A stretch of DNA of 64,000 nt. Origin: Spisula solida. Lineage: Eukaryota > Mollusca > Bivalvia > Venerida > Mactridae. The stretch covers positions 35,505,822 to 35,569,821 of the forward strand of contig OX365955.1 in the NCBI GenBank assembly GCA_947247005.1. The letters are read 5' to 3'. Each line of letters begins with the position of its first letter. Position 1 is the stretch's first letter. The position numbers were made by a program, and so were the translations under genes. A model generated the notes under the pieces. The model made no database searches. It was not told where the DNA came from and saw only the letters and a list, made by a program, of their open reading frames with translations. Positions 1-12,146 of the stretch are shown one piece after another.

Positions 1-3000
1 CCGAGTGAACGCGTCTTAGGACGCCGATTATAATGCAATGACCTAGTCTTTTGATTAGAGGAAATGTTTATTTACATGCCAAAAGTGTTGGCTTTATAAC
101 ATTAATATGATATTGTCAAAAGGTCGACTGACTGTCCAGTCAGCGCTGCCAATAAAGCTTAGGCTTTGGCTATCTCTCAAGATACTTAGGTATCTGACTT
201 TTGTTGTGAGTATCTCACGACCCTTGCAATTTTTAAATATGGGCTCTGTCTAACAGAGTTTTGTGAAAAGCCTGAGAGCACATGCTCATTTGATATGAAG
301 GTTACGTTTTTGTACCTTTTATGAGAATATGAGAAATTAGCTTTATTAGCAGTTACAGAAAGTCACTTTGAGTCTGACACGGTTTATTTGATAATATAAC
401 AGTGTGTTATGAGTACATAACCTTAGATGGAGACCATTTGTATATCGGATATTTATTCAGAGATTATTACATGGGCAGTACTTATTTTATATTTAGAAAG
501 GTACTAAGAGTGTTATATTTCATGACAAACTCAGTTTGCGTGTAATTAGTTGATACTTGAGAAGAAGTTTCGTGATTAAGTAAGACCTGTTTTGAAGCAT
601 AACGTAGAGTTCTTTGACTTTTGTCAGGGGAGAACATGTTTGATGCGTGTTTATGCTATTTTTAGAATCCATATGAACAAGCATTTAGGTTGCTTTTTGT
701 CTGCTATGGGTATGTTTATATATGAATTTATTAATTTGCATGCTTATGCAATCAAGATATATTTTATGTAAATTTAGATTGGTTATCCTATGAGATAAAT
801 CAATATTTGGTAGTTTGGATAGTTGCATTGAGTTGGAGTAATTCTAAATATTTGAAATCAGGTATAACGAATGACACTGTTTTTAAGTGACATGCAGGAT
901 GGTTTAGCATGTTTATGATTATAATTATATTTGATTTCGCTATGAGTCTGTCAAAGGCACCAAATAGTGAGTATTTGGTGTTGATTGAATAAGTATTTTG
1001 TGAGTTAAAAGGTTTCATTTGAATAGAGATATCAAGTTCATGTTTATGAATTGTCTTTAATGATTACTTTATTTATACGGCAGTATTATGATGGCTTATA
1101 TTTATATATGATACTGAATAACTCAGATGTTTGGTGGAGAATTGGTTACAAGAGGAATGATGTTCATTTTGATGAATTGGTACATTTGGATACAGGTTGA
1201 ACTTATTTAGATGTATCTGCTTTTAGGTATTCATGTCATGAATTTTGGAAATATATGTTGCTGTATTCTTAAATTTAGCCTTATATCAATTATACTTATG
1301 AGATACTTGAAATGAGTGACTCAGTACGAATTACTTATAGACTTATTACCCAATGCTTTTTGCATTCTGAACATTATCACTGTAGCAACAAGTGTTGTGT
1401 ATTTATGACCGATGAGAGTACAAATTTTTAGTTGTTTATATTCATTTATTTGTCATGTGATGATAGGATGTTGTCAGTCGTTAGTATAAAATCTACTATA
1501 ATCTAGTATTTTTACTATAGTTCCTCTTGAGAAGGGATATATATATATTATGTAACCAGTATCCCTGGATATATGTTTATAAGTGAGACTGTTTTGGAGT
1601 ATCATGTATTTATAAATACACTGGATACGTGTAGTTTACGATGCATAATATTTTAACAGACTTATTTATGCACATCTATATGAGTAAATTTTTTCAGACC
1701 TTATGTCTGAACTTCAGGTTTTGGGTGTACCAAAGAGTATGTTTTGCTGTATTTTCCCAATATAATGGTCCTTTTCTGAGGATTTCAGGGTTTTCAGGAT
1801 TTTAACTTTCACCCATGCTTTAGTGATTATCAACTATAAACTTTACGGAGTGAAGCTGATATTTGAAAATGAGTGATTGATTATCAACTATAAACTTTAC
1901 AGAGTGAAGCTGATATTTGAAAATGACTTTTACAGTAAAGTTTAGCAGGATTGTTTAGTCATTGTTCATAGTTGGAAAGGAAGGGTTGAATTCACATACA
2001 TTTGTACTTCTGTTAAGCAACCTGGGAATTTGAATTAAAAGTTATTTTTTAGAAACCTATTGGTAATAGTTGTAAAATATTAACAACTTGTTTACTGTCT
2101 TAATGTAGTGTTGTTTTTATGGTTGTTTGTTTTATATGTGCTGCTAGTGTTAATTAGTTAACATGGATCCAGTTTAGCTTTTTGGAAGCGCTTATATGTT
2201 TGCTTTATTATATATGTTTCTTTGGAAACTCCCTAGCTTATTATACATGTTTATTGGGAAACTAGCTTTTTGTGTCCAGGAACATTTCAAGCATTAGATA
2301 ATATTTCATAATTTCGGCTAATGGTAATGTATATATAGTGGTTGTTACTTTTTTATATGTAATTATATGAGTATTTGAGGTACTTTATTCTTCAAGTTTT
2401 TATTAAGAGTAATTATAGACGTATCTGTTACATTTGTGTGTTATTGTAATGGATTTTATTTCTTTTCGAAGAAACAGGGTTAGTGTTACCTGAGCGGAAT
2501 TTGGTTTAGATATTTACTTATTTTAATGAGGAATTTAGGGATAATAATGGCCTTTGTCATTTATTAGTGGTATCTTTTATCATAGTCATTTAAGATGGTC
2601 ATGATACGAATATGGCAGTATTGTGTCTTTGCAGAATGATCTATTTATATATATTATATATGGAAAGTCTGTAACAGTACTATTTTTTTCTTATATTCCT
2701 ATAAAGGTTTTATTTACTTTAGTTTTATTATTTATATTACATATTACATGTATATCATGTTTTAATACGTGATTTCTTTATTGTCAATGAATAGCACTTA
2801 AGCTGCATAGCAGTTTTCTTTACGGACCATATTGTATATTTTTATGATTTAAGAAAGGTTTGATGTCATTTCGTTAAGGATGTATTGGAGTGTTATAAGT
2901 TTATGATCTTGACATAAACTGGGCTTTGATGGAATTGTATTTGCCGTATACAAAGAGTGGTTATTGCTTGTGTCTTGTATATATGTTAAGAATAGAATTA

Positions 3001-3597
3001 TAGGTGTTTATGTAATAGTTATTTATTAACCACTTTTTCAATTTGAAAAAGATACTCTGATTCAATGATGGTCTGAAGTTGATGAACTATTTATTATATC
3101 ATTTAAATTTAATTTATTATTTTGTTAAAATCTATAAGCTTTAGCTTTTGACAGTTAACAACTGGTTGTTGATTTGCAGGTTTAGAATGTTTATTTGAGG
3201 ATTTCTGTATCGGCATTGTTCTTTTGAACTATCAAAGTGTTATAAGGTTCATTTTTTGTTACTTAATAATTTTAATGGTGTTTGTTTGGTTGAGGAATCC
3301 TTTTTTCAAGTCACCTCATGAGTTCATGTTTAAATTTAATTTGGTATTTTCAAGTTTATATAAAGTATTTTCCTTTGAGATATATTTGAATTTCAATTAT
3401 TGACATAATAGAGGTTTTATTACCTGTGGAAAAGTATTCTAACTCTATGATGGTATTAATATATATTGTTCATGTATATATTATTGTTACTCTTGATTTA
3501 CAAGGTGTCTAGTCTGTTTTACATTATTGTATTACACTTTTAATTTTAAGAGGGTTTTTGTTTTAATGGCAATATGTTTTGTTGCCCTACTTTGAAG
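1..3597. other. T-rich intronic sequence, no gene seen
   Basis: Very AT-rich sequence with a T excess on the plus strand, which means an A excess on the ITFG2 sense strand. No open frame of coding character appears on either strand, and I recognised no repeat family apart from the duplication at 1825-1924. By position it is deep in ITFG2 intron 7 or beyond it. I looked for the missing C-terminal ITFG2 exons here and found none that fit the required phase. Confidence 0.6.
1825..1924. repeat. 54-bp direct duplication
   Basis: A unit starting GATTATCAACTATAAACTTT at 1825 is repeated at 1879 with one substitution over the shared part. The second copy is slightly shorter. It is a simple local tandem duplication with no visible coding content. 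Confidence 0.85.
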
Positions 3598-4128
3598 ATG
3601 CTAATTGTACATGTGAAAGCCATAGGCTTTATGAAAAATAATGTTCCCTCATCCAAGCTTTAGTGCAGGATGAGGGTCATTATTGGAATAAAGCCGGAGG
3701 CTGAGCATGTACATACCCTCCCTTTGTGTCAGATTATCATTATATTTAAAGTGTATATTTGTATACATACAGGTATATTTATTTTATGATGTAATGTTAT
3801 AATTTGTGTTGTGATATTATGTGTATCTTTCAGCCTTTTATGCTTTGCCCTCCCTAGTACATGCTTATCACTTAGATTAGAGATTAGCCTTTTGTTTAGG
3901 GCGACAAAACTTTGGCTTTGAATTATGATTGATTACAGGTGCACACGTGATATATACTATACGGTGCACTGCACTTTTTCTCGGGTCTTTAAAAAGCGCT
4001 CATTCCAGTACTATGACTGAAAATGCTAATTGTACATGCTCAGCCTCCGGCTTTATTCCAATAATGACCCTCATCCTGCACTAAAGCTTGGATGAGGGAA
4101 CATTTTTCTGAAATTCAGCATCTAACAT
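3598..4128. repeat. Foldback repeat with perfect 72-bp arms
   Basis: Bases 3641-3712 and 4032-4103 are exact inverted copies of 72 bp, separated by about 320 bp. Each arm itself contains a smaller hairpin, CCCTCATCC paired with GGATGAGGG. The short motif GCTAATTGTACATG also occurs in direct orientation at about 3600 and 4025. The arrangement resembles two opposed copies of a small foldback MITE. No target duplication was identified. Confidence 0.75.
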
Positions 4129-4879
4129 TTTTTAAATAATTCGATTGAAAGTTGCTACTGATACTTACAACTACGCTGCCATCCAATGTTGGGTTATTGG
4201 ATTTGTCCTAGATATCATAGAGCCAATGGACATGCCGATTGCAGATTTCAACCATTTTTGGTGATTTTTAATATTTGGTACAATTTCGCCAAAACAAGCA
4301 GGTGAACGTATATCACCTCCATATGACAAATATTACTGATTGTCTTCACTGACATGTGTAATTCGTAATATACCAACACCATTTTGATGCTTTTATAGGG
4401 GAATTTGTCTTAAATACCAAAACAAAATGCCCTCTACAAGATGGTTGATTTTGGTTAGAAAAATAACGCAAATATGAAATAAAAAATTAGTGTATTTACT
4501 ACTTACATGGCTCAATAGAAATAAATCAATTTTATGGTGGTAGTACGGAAAAATCCGATATTCAGTTTTGTTCAAATATAAGTTGAACACCTCTAAGAAA
4601 TTCCAACCAACAGTTTGTGAGGAGTTCAACACACAAGATTGTTCACTATAGGATATAACAAGTAACAAAGAGTCATAACTCTGGTCAAGATAGATGCAGC
4701 AAGAATTCCATCCTTTATGGTCATCTATACATTTAGGTTGTTCATCTGTGAAAGTTTGAAATTTCATCTTGTAGTTTATGAGGAGTTCAACACACAATAT
4801 TTGCGTTACATTCTTCCGTACGTACGGACAGACGTACAGGGACATATGGACAGCACCAATGCTATATGCCCCCCCCTTA
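4129..4879. repeat. Degenerate dispersed repeat remnants
   Basis: 4129-4390 holds nothing I recognise. From about 4730 the sequence resembles the repeat at 34850-35350: both have a GTTGTTCATC...AAAGTTTGAA stretch, a CACTATA block, a run of alternating GGAC/GTAC words and a C-run followed by TTATA. The 150-residue minus frame covering the region is low-complexity repeat translation and is not called as a gene. Confidence 0.5.
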
Positions 4880-5959
4880 TAAATAAGCGTGGCACAAAAA
4901 GGGGCAAGAACTCTTGCATAATGTAGATCAGGGTTATGGGTATTGCTTTACATGGTCAGGTATTGATGTTGAACAAGCGTTGCAAGTTTCACAGAAAAGT
5001 GGACCTAAACACAAAAGGCAAAGGCATTTTATTAAAAGTTTTATTAAAGTTAAAAGAGGCAAACATTCTTGCAAAATGCAGATCCAAGTTATGGGTCTTG
5101 CTTAACAGGTTCAGGTATTGATGGTGAATACGAGGGGGTATCAAAAAGTTTGTGCACTGGCCTGCTCATTTTAATATGCGTAATGAGATTGAATAATTTG
5201 TTTTGCCATCTTAAAATATATTCAATTCAGTACTAAGAAACCAATAATAAGTTGGTTATATACTAATATCAATAAAATATTTAAACGATTTAAAAGATGA
5301 CCGACAGCCACCCGGACATCTGTCACGTTACGAACGATAAGCACCATTTAACGCTTTCCTCGCTACATGTCTTATACCATTTAAACAGGAAAATCCTAAG
5401 ACATCCTCACTTCTACATACTTGAGTGAGATTATCTAATCTTAGCCCAGAGTTGGGGCATATCTGAGTAAAGAGTGAAATGCGAAGGTGTTTCGATAGTC
5501 TGAGGGTAACGTCATTTTGAAAAGTGCGCCGACGTCATGAAATGCGATTAAAGTCACACTACACAAATCCACATGTTTTTGACGTCACATCAGTATGCAT
5601 GCAACTAGCGCCATGATATATACATGAGGTTGATGCTACGGTCTTATTGTTTACGTCGGTGGTTTAATCTTTCAAATTGGACGACGATTCGCAGAATGAT
5701 AAGTATATAATTTTTTATATATTGAAGGCCTAGTCCATTATCATTTTAAAGTGTGCTCTGCCATAGTAACCGCCAAATACTAAAAAATGTTATATTTGAA
5801 GAAAATTTGAAAAACAATTCAAAACTAGAACTGCCACAGAGTGACTAATGATACCCCAACATACGGCTTTGTCACAGACGTATGGCGAAATCACATCCAT
5901 AAAAACTGTCACATGGTAGACAACAATTGTACAGTTATTTTTAAATTCAACAATATAAA

Positions 5960-6513
5960 AAGAAATGGTCCAGACAACATAAATTAAGGTCATTTCTGAC
6001 CTTTGAACTCTTAAGTGTGACCTTGACCTTTGTGATATTAAAATAATTGTTTTGTATGACACATCATTAAATAGGGGTTAAATAAATGACCTGGTTATAC
6101 GCCGGACAAGCTCAATTTTGGCTATTTTTGACCTTTGAACTCCAAGTGTGACCTTGACCTTTAGGATATTGACGTATTTGTTTCGCATGACACACCGTCT
6201 AGTACTGGTGAACATTTTATGGCACATTATTTTCTAATCTCACAATAAATGACTTTAGTTATGCTCCGGACAATTATGGCCATTTTTACTTTTTAACTCC
6301 AAGTGTGACCTTGACCTTTGAGATATTGACGTAATTGTTTCGCATGACACACCGTCTCATCAAGGCAAACAAATGTACCAAGTTATTCAAAAATCCTTCA
6401 ATGCATACAGAAGATACAGCCTGGACAAACTTTGGGACAGACCGACGGACAGACCGACAAAGTGACTCCTATATAGCCCCCCCCCCCCCACTTTAGTAGT
6501 GGGGGTATAATAA
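5960..6513 (+). repeat. Tandem-core repeat ending in GGGGGTATAATAAG
   Basis: Three degenerate units share GTGTGACCTTGACCTTT and TTCGCATGACACACCGTCT. They are followed by a GACGGACAGACC-type run and a 3' hairpin of C-run/ACTTTAGTAGT/G-run followed by TATAATAAG. The same ending occurs at 35340 and 39455. The architecture of tandem core, GACG/ACAG run and terminal hairpin matches HINE/pearl-like bivalve repeats. Confidence 0.65.
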
Positions 6514-6527
6514 GTTGTTTTAATGTA

Positions 6528-7558
6528 CGAGGGCCATTCAAAAAATACATAGACATCATTGATTGTTTAGTTATCTATCATCCGATTTCCATCAACTTTG
6601 GTAGTAATAATGTCCTATCATTAACAAATTAAACCCATATGGTAATAAAGAAAAATATACGCAATATTCTAAAATAGGGTAGTTATAGCAACCCAAGATT
6701 GAGCACACGGGGCAACCCGTTGATTTGTCCGGTCAAAAATTTGTGTCGATAGCTTTGTGTCATCAATTTCCGTTCACAAAGGGAAAACCTGTCAATACTT
6801 TCTGTGTGTATCCTTTGATACTATGCAGTTTTACGTTTCAAATTATAACATCGTATTCAAAACCGTTATTGAAATCTTGGTTATTATACCAAGCCACTAT
6901 TTTACTGGCATTACGAAAACGTGACGTCAGTGAAACCACGGGGCAACGCGAATAATGATTAATTTGTGTTTGGCGCTTGCATAAACCCAAATACTAGCTT
7001 GAATCATCCTGGAAAATAGGTTATTTCACAAAGACTAAGTGTGGGAACATCGTGTTAAATCAACAGCTCTGGTGTCGGATCATTCTTGACTTAACCAACT
7101 CAAACATGGTCTCTACATTCCCAATTTTGCCCTGATGAACGCCAAGGCGTTTCTTATGGTATAACCTCTTTATGTGGTGTAAAGACTGGCAACAACAGTT
7201 GAAATTAAGTATTCTAATTGATTCTTTTTTGTTCAGTTTAGTCCGGCATGGTACATGGATGATTATACAGAATAGAGTTAGTGACTGAGTTGTATTTAGT
7301 GTATTATGAGGAGCATTTAGAAAAGTGGTGAATTTACCAAATTTGATGACGTCAACAACGACGTCGGGACTTGCCCCGTAGTTGCTATGGGTACAATCTG
7401 TAAAACAAGTTCCTCGATTAACGGTCGGGCCGATTTCAATGAAACTTTGGAATTTAGACGAATAAAGATGTAGCTACAGCATATTAATGATTTGTTTACT
7501 TATCTTGAAAATTAAACTAGTAAATTGATGTGTCCACGTATTTTTTGAATGACCCTCG
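6528..7558. mobile_element. Element B: TA-flanked, CGAGGGCCATTC inverted repeats
   Basis: The left end begins CGAGGGCCATTCAAAAAATA at 6528, and the complement ends at 7558. TA lies at 6526-6527 and 7559-7560. The 1031-bp interior aligns over most of its length with the outer parts of element D (32233-34527), so this is a true repeat family. No intact transposase frame is visible. It sits inside element A and is therefore younger than it. Confidence 0.85.
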
Positions 7559-7803
7559 TATGTGTGATTTCATAAACTAAACAAATGACGGGCCCATTGC
7601 ACAAACTTTTTGATACCCCCTCGTAAGTGTTGCACAAATTTCAAAGCAATAGCTTTGATAGAGAAAACTTTACCTAAACACAAAACTTAACCAAGCGACG
7701 CCAACGACGATCAAGTGATGACAATAACTCATCTATTTTCAAAAAATCAGATGAGCTAAAAACACTGGCAATATTTCTTAGAGAATTCGGTGATAATCAT
7801 AAA

Positions 7804-9190
7804 ACAAGAGGGCCAAAAGGGCCCTAGGTCGCTCACCTGTCGAACTTGACCTAGATTTTGTTGAGATGATCATTGTGACCAAGTTTTATACAGATTAGGC
7901 CAATATTGTGACCTCTAGTGACTACACAAGGTTTTTATATGATTGACCTAATGACCTACTTTTGACCCCAGATGACCCAATATCGAACTTGACCTAGATT
8001 TTGTTGAGATGATCATTGTGACCAAGTTTCGTAAAGATCAAGCCAAAACTGTGACCTCTAGTGACTACACAAGGTTTTTCTATTATTTGACCTTGTGACC
8101 TAGTTTTTTACCCCAGATGACCCAATATCAACCTTGATCTAGATTTTGTTGAGATGATCATTGTGACAGAGTTTCATAAAGATTAGACCAGAATTGTGAC
8201 CTCTAGTGACTATGCAAGGTTTTTCTATGATTTGACAATGTGACCTAGTTTTTGACCTCGGATGACCCAATATCAAACTTGACCTAGATTTTGTTGTTAT
8301 GATCATTGTGAACAAGTTTCGTAAAGATCAGGTCAAAACTGTGACCTCTAGTGACTACACAAGGTTTTTCTATGATTTGACCTTGTGACCTAGTTTTTGA
8401 CCCCAGATGACCCAATATCGAACTTGACCTACATTTTGTTGTGTTGATCATTGTGACCAAGTTTCGTAAAGATTATGCTAAAACTGTGACCTCTAGTGAC
8501 TACACAAGGTTTTTCTATGATTTGACCTTGTGACCTAGTTTTTTACCCCGGATGACCTATTATCGAACTTGACCTGGATTTTATTGAGATGATCATTGTG
8601 ACCGAATTTTGTAAAGATTAGACCAAAATTGTGACCTCTAGTGACTACACAAAGTTTTTCTATGATTTGACCTTGTGATCTAGTTTTTGACCCCGGATGA
8701 CCCAATATCGAACTTGACCTAGATTTTGTTAAGATGATCATTGTGACCAAGTTTCATAAAGATTAAGTCAAACTTTTGACCTCTAGTGACTACACAAGGT
8801 TTTTCTATGATTTGACCTTGTGACCTAGTTTTTGACCCCGGATGACCCAATATCGAACTTGACCTAGATTGTGTTAGGATGATCATTGTGGCCAAGTTTC
8901 ATAAATATTAAGTCAAAATTGTGACCTCTAGTGACTACACAAGGTTTTTCTATAATTTGACCTAGTGACCTAGTTTTTGACCCCAGATGACCCAATATCG
9001 AACTTGGCCTAGATTTTGTTGAGATGATCATTGTGACCAAGTTTCATAAAGATTAGGCTAAAATTGTGACCTGTAGTGTCTACACAAGCCAATTGTTGAC
9101 GGACGGACGGACGACGGACGGACGACGGACGGACGACGGACGAAGAGTGATCACAAAAGCTCACTCTGTCACTTTGTGACAGGTGAGCTA
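7804..9190 (+). mobile_element. HINE-like element, 145-bp core, full length
   Basis: It starts AACAAGAGGGCC, with a GCTCACCTGT motif about 30 bases in. About eight to nine tandem units of roughly 145 bp follow, rich in TGACCT and TGACCC words. Then come a (GACG)n run at about 9098-9142, the word GAAGAGTGATCACAAAAGCTC and a terminal hairpin GCTCACTCTGTCAC/GTGACAGGTGAGC. The 5' motif is one arm of the 3' hairpin. No protein is encoded. This architecture is what I know from non-autonomous Helentrons (HINE, pearl elements) of bivalves; that assignment is inference. Confidence 0.75.
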
Positions 9191-9892
9191 ATAATTGCAA
9201 GGAATTGAACAATGACTGTTCAAAAGAAGTGCATATCATATTAACAAACGAGCAAGTTTGTTGAATTGATATCCCCACCTACAGGTAATCAGTATTATTT
9301 CGCAGTTTGTAATGTAAGCTCAGTATTATTGCACAGTTTGCAATGTAAACTTCCATCGGAAAACAATTGTTCAATTAATCAAGGGCAATAACTCTACAGA
9401 AAATTGACCAATAAACAACAAACCCCACCCACTGGCTGCCATGTTTTTTGACGAATCATGACAAAAATGTCCAATTTGTAAGTGTGTCACCCAACAACTA
9501 TTTCTGTGAAATTATTTTGAAACCTGGCAAGCATTTGTTTTTTAAACAAGAGGGCCCACAGGGCCCTAGGTCGCTCACCTGTGCACATTGATCAAGTAGA
9601 ACCTAATTTTTCGTGGTTTTTTTTAAAAAAAGTTTTTCCAATCAGTATTCATGACAACCAGAGTTCTGCATGGATAATAATTCTTTTAGCCATTTTTAGA
9701 AAGGATAACCCAAGGAACATTGTTACCCATTTAACATGAAATCCAACCTGAGTTAACTTTTAGAGCAGAAGATTTTTAAAGATTTTATCTATAGATATAG
9801 AGGGAAAAACAGCGCCCCACCCACTGGCGGCAATGTTTTTTGTCAAATCAAGACAAAAATGTCAATTTTGTAAGAGGGTCACCCAACAACTA

Positions 9893-10234
9893 CATACATG
9901 CCAGATCTCCTGCATCATGCGTGAGTCTCCTGCATTTGAGACTCTACTCCTGCATGATCAGAGGCCAATTTATCAAATCTCACGCATTTCATTGACAAAC
10001 TAGAATCTGACATTTTTGTTTACATTATGAAAATGATGAGAAATATTAGTTTAAATTGCTACATGAAGCATGCATGGTATTGTCATCAAATTAAGATCAG
10101 TGAAAACAGCATATAAACTTAAATACTTTTAAGTCTAAAGTTTCAGCAAGGAAAATCTCCTGTATTTTAATAATATCTCCTGCATTTCCATCACCAATCT
10201 CACGCAAAGGGGTCTGCGAAACATGGCATGTATG
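9893..10234. mobile_element. 342-bp MITE with CAACTA target duplication
   Basis: The ends CATACATGCCA and TGGCATGTATG are inverted. The host hexamer CAACTA is present on both sides (9887-9892 and 10235-10240). Removing the insert restores the host core word CCCAACAACTATTTCT seen in neighbouring units. Inside are several copies of CTCCTGCAT and CTCACGCA in both orientations. Superfamily not assigned. Confidence 0.75.
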
Positions 10235-10949
10235 CAACTATTTCTATAAAATTATTTTGAAATCTGGCCAGCGGTTGATTTTTTTTAAAGATTTTCCTAT
10301 CGGTTGCCATGGCAACCAGAGTTCTGCATGGAATGTAATTCTTTTAGCTATTTTTGGAAAGGACCACTCAAGGAACAATTTCACAAATTTACAATGAAAT
10401 CCAACCAGTACTTTTAGAGGAGAAGATTTTTAAAGATTTTACTATAGGTATAGAGGGAAAAACAGCGCCCCACCCATTGGTGGCAATGTTTTTTGTCAAA
10501 TCAAGACAAAAATGTCAATTTTGTAAGAGGGTCATAACTATTTCTATAAAATTATTTTGAAATCTGGCCAGCGGTTGATTTTTTATGATTTTTTTAAAGA
10601 TTTTCCTATTGGTTGCCATGGCAACCAGAGTTCTGCATGGAATGTAATTCTTTTAGCTATTTTGGAAAGGACCACCCAAGGAACAATTTCACAAATTTAC
10701 AATGAAATCCAACCAGTACTTTTAGAGAAGAAGATTTTTAAAGATTTTACTAATTCAAAAGATATATAGGGAAAAACAGCGCCCCACCCACTGGGGGCCA
10801 TTTTTTTGACGAATCAAGACAAAAATGTCAATTTTGTAAGAGGGTCTCCCAACAACTATTTCTGTAAAATTATTTTGAAATCTGGCCAGCGGTTGATTTT
10901 TTTTAAAGATTTCCTATCGGTTGCCATGGCAACCCAAGTTATATATAGA

Positions 10950-11282
10950 TTACATAGAGGATATTACATGAGTGTCTTTTCATATTGAATTTATTAAACA
11001 AGTTGAATAAAATAATGAAATGCGAGCCTCTGCCGAGCATTTTATCGATTTTATTCAACGAGTTTAATAAATTCAATGTGGAAAGTCACAAATGTAATGT
11101 TCTTTTTATCACATGTAAGCCTTTGTCCGACCAAAACATAAAATAACTACTTATTTTCACTATAATAAACGCGGAACTTTGACGACGTCGCATCAAAGCT
11201 TTATTACACTAGTGTATTATCAAAAATAAATAAAAAATGGCTTTATTACGCTACCGTGACGTCAAACATTTGATAAAATTAT
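10950..11282. mobile_element. Foldback-type insertion in HINE core
   Basis: The host core is interrupted after TATATATAGATT and resumes at ATTATTTTAGCTATTT. Inside is an imperfect inverted repeat: TTGAATTTATTAAACAAGTT at about 10986 against its complement at about 11056-11083. Ends and target duplication are not fixed. No coding capacity. Confidence 0.5.
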
Positions 11283-11633
11283 TTTAGCTATTTTTAGAGA
11301 GGACCACCCAATGAACATTCCTGTGAAATTTGGTTGAAATTGGTCAAGTGGTTTAGGAGGAGAAGTCGATTGAATGAATTGTTGACGGACGGACGACGGA
11401 CGAAGAGCGATCACAATAGCTCACCTTGTCACTATGTGACAGGTGAGCTAAAAAGTTTTTCCAATTGGTTGCCATGGCAACCAGAGTTATTTATAGATTT
11501 CTATTCTTTTAGCTCTTTTCATAAAGGATCACCAAAGGAACACTGTTACCAATTCATAATGAAATCCAACCAGTACTTTAAGAGATGAAGATTTTTAAAG
11601 ATTTTACTAGTAAGAGATATATATGGTAAAATG

Positions 11634-12146
11634 TAGGGGTGACTATTGAGTCAAATCTTGACTATTGCAATACTATTGGTATTGCTGAAAGTACTATTGC
11701 GATACTATTGTATTGCTGGAAACTATTGCGATACTATTGCAATAGTTATTGCCAAGATTTGAAAACCAGATATTAACTTGTAAATGCAAATTTGCACTGT
11801 GTAAGATATCACATTTTGTACAACATAAAAATCTACTATTTTTGGAACTGATTTAAAATGAATTCGACAGAAATAGATTTATAAAATTAAGGCTATATTG
11901 GTCCATTGTGCCAATTTGTGGCTGTTTTGATACGTGTGGTTATTTATAATTAGTTTTTTAACGAAAACGGAAGTTGTTTTAAATTAATAATAAACTTTAT
12001 TTATAAAACGGGAACTATCGTAACTATCGATTGTTGAGCTAACTATCGGCGATAGTTATTGGATCGAGACTTTTACTATCGACCCATACTATCTAGACAC
12101 TCGGAATCGCAATGCATCGATATTTCGATGCATCGGCCCACCCCTA
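11634..12146. mobile_element. hAT-type MITE, 8-bp target duplication GTAAAATG
   Basis: The ends are TAGGGGTG and CACCCCTA. The octamer GTAAAATG flanks both sides (11626-11633 and 12147-12154). An 8-bp duplication and TAGGG ends fit hAT. The interior of 513 bp has repeated ACTATTGC/GCAATAGT and ATCGATGCATCG words and no transposase, so it is non-autonomous. Confidence 0.85.

Larger units (their letters stand above)
5131..7623. mobile_element. Element A: TA-flanked, CGAGGGGGTATC inverted repeats
   Basis: Terminal inverted repeats of 30 bp: the left begins CGAGGGGGTATCAAAAAGTT at 5131, and its complement ends at 7623 with about one mismatch. TA dinucleotides flank both ends (5129-5130 and 7624-7625), as expected for Tc1/mariner-type insertion. 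No transposase reading frame is visible, so the copy is non-autonomous. It has since received a tandem repeat block (5960-6513) and element B (6528-7558). Without element B it would be about 1.46 kb. Confidence 0.8.
4880..7758 (+). repeat. HINE-like repeat split by element A
   Basis: The left part (4880-5128) and right part (7626-7758) belong to the same family as 35937-36765. Words such as AGATCAGRGTTATGG, GGTATTGATGGTGAA and AAGTGTTG...CAAAGCAATAGC occur in the same order. The 3' end is a hairpin, ACTCATCT paired with AGATGAGCT. A TA-flanked element (5131-7623) sits inside the word GGTGAA-TA-AGTGTTG, so the host family shows what the unoccupied site looked like. Confidence 0.75.
9545..11450 (+). 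mobile_element. HINE-like element with GTTGCCATGGCAACC core
   Basis: The 5' end (AACAAGAGGGCCC, GCTCACCTGT) and 3' end (GACGGACGACGGACGAAGAG, hairpin TAGCTCACCTTGTCAC/GTGACAGGTGAGCTA) match the 7804-9190 family. The tandem core is different: about 280-bp units centred on a GTTGCCATGGCAACC palindrome and TTTTAAAGATTTT. Two other elements (9893-10234 and about 10950-11282) are inserted in it. Family ends and core have therefore been exchanged between subfamilies. Confidence 0.7.

Noticed and set aside
4150..4226. Candidate ITFG2 exon on the minus strand (CTAG acceptor, TLDGS-like peptide, GTAAGT donor)
   Set aside because: Exon 7 leaves two bases of a codon; in the required phase this interval meets a stop, and the flanking peptide does not resemble ITFG2.
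4393..4845. 150-residue minus-strand ORF
   Set aside because: It overlaps repeat sequence shared with 34.8-35.3 kb, with low-complexity composition and no domain.
8535..9278. ORFs with KTRSQGQIIEKP and SQSDRVSFCDHSS peptides, also at 23.4, 33.8, 39.7 and 51.5 kb
   Set aside because: Recurrent translations of the antisense strand of the HINE core and 3' end; frames break between units.
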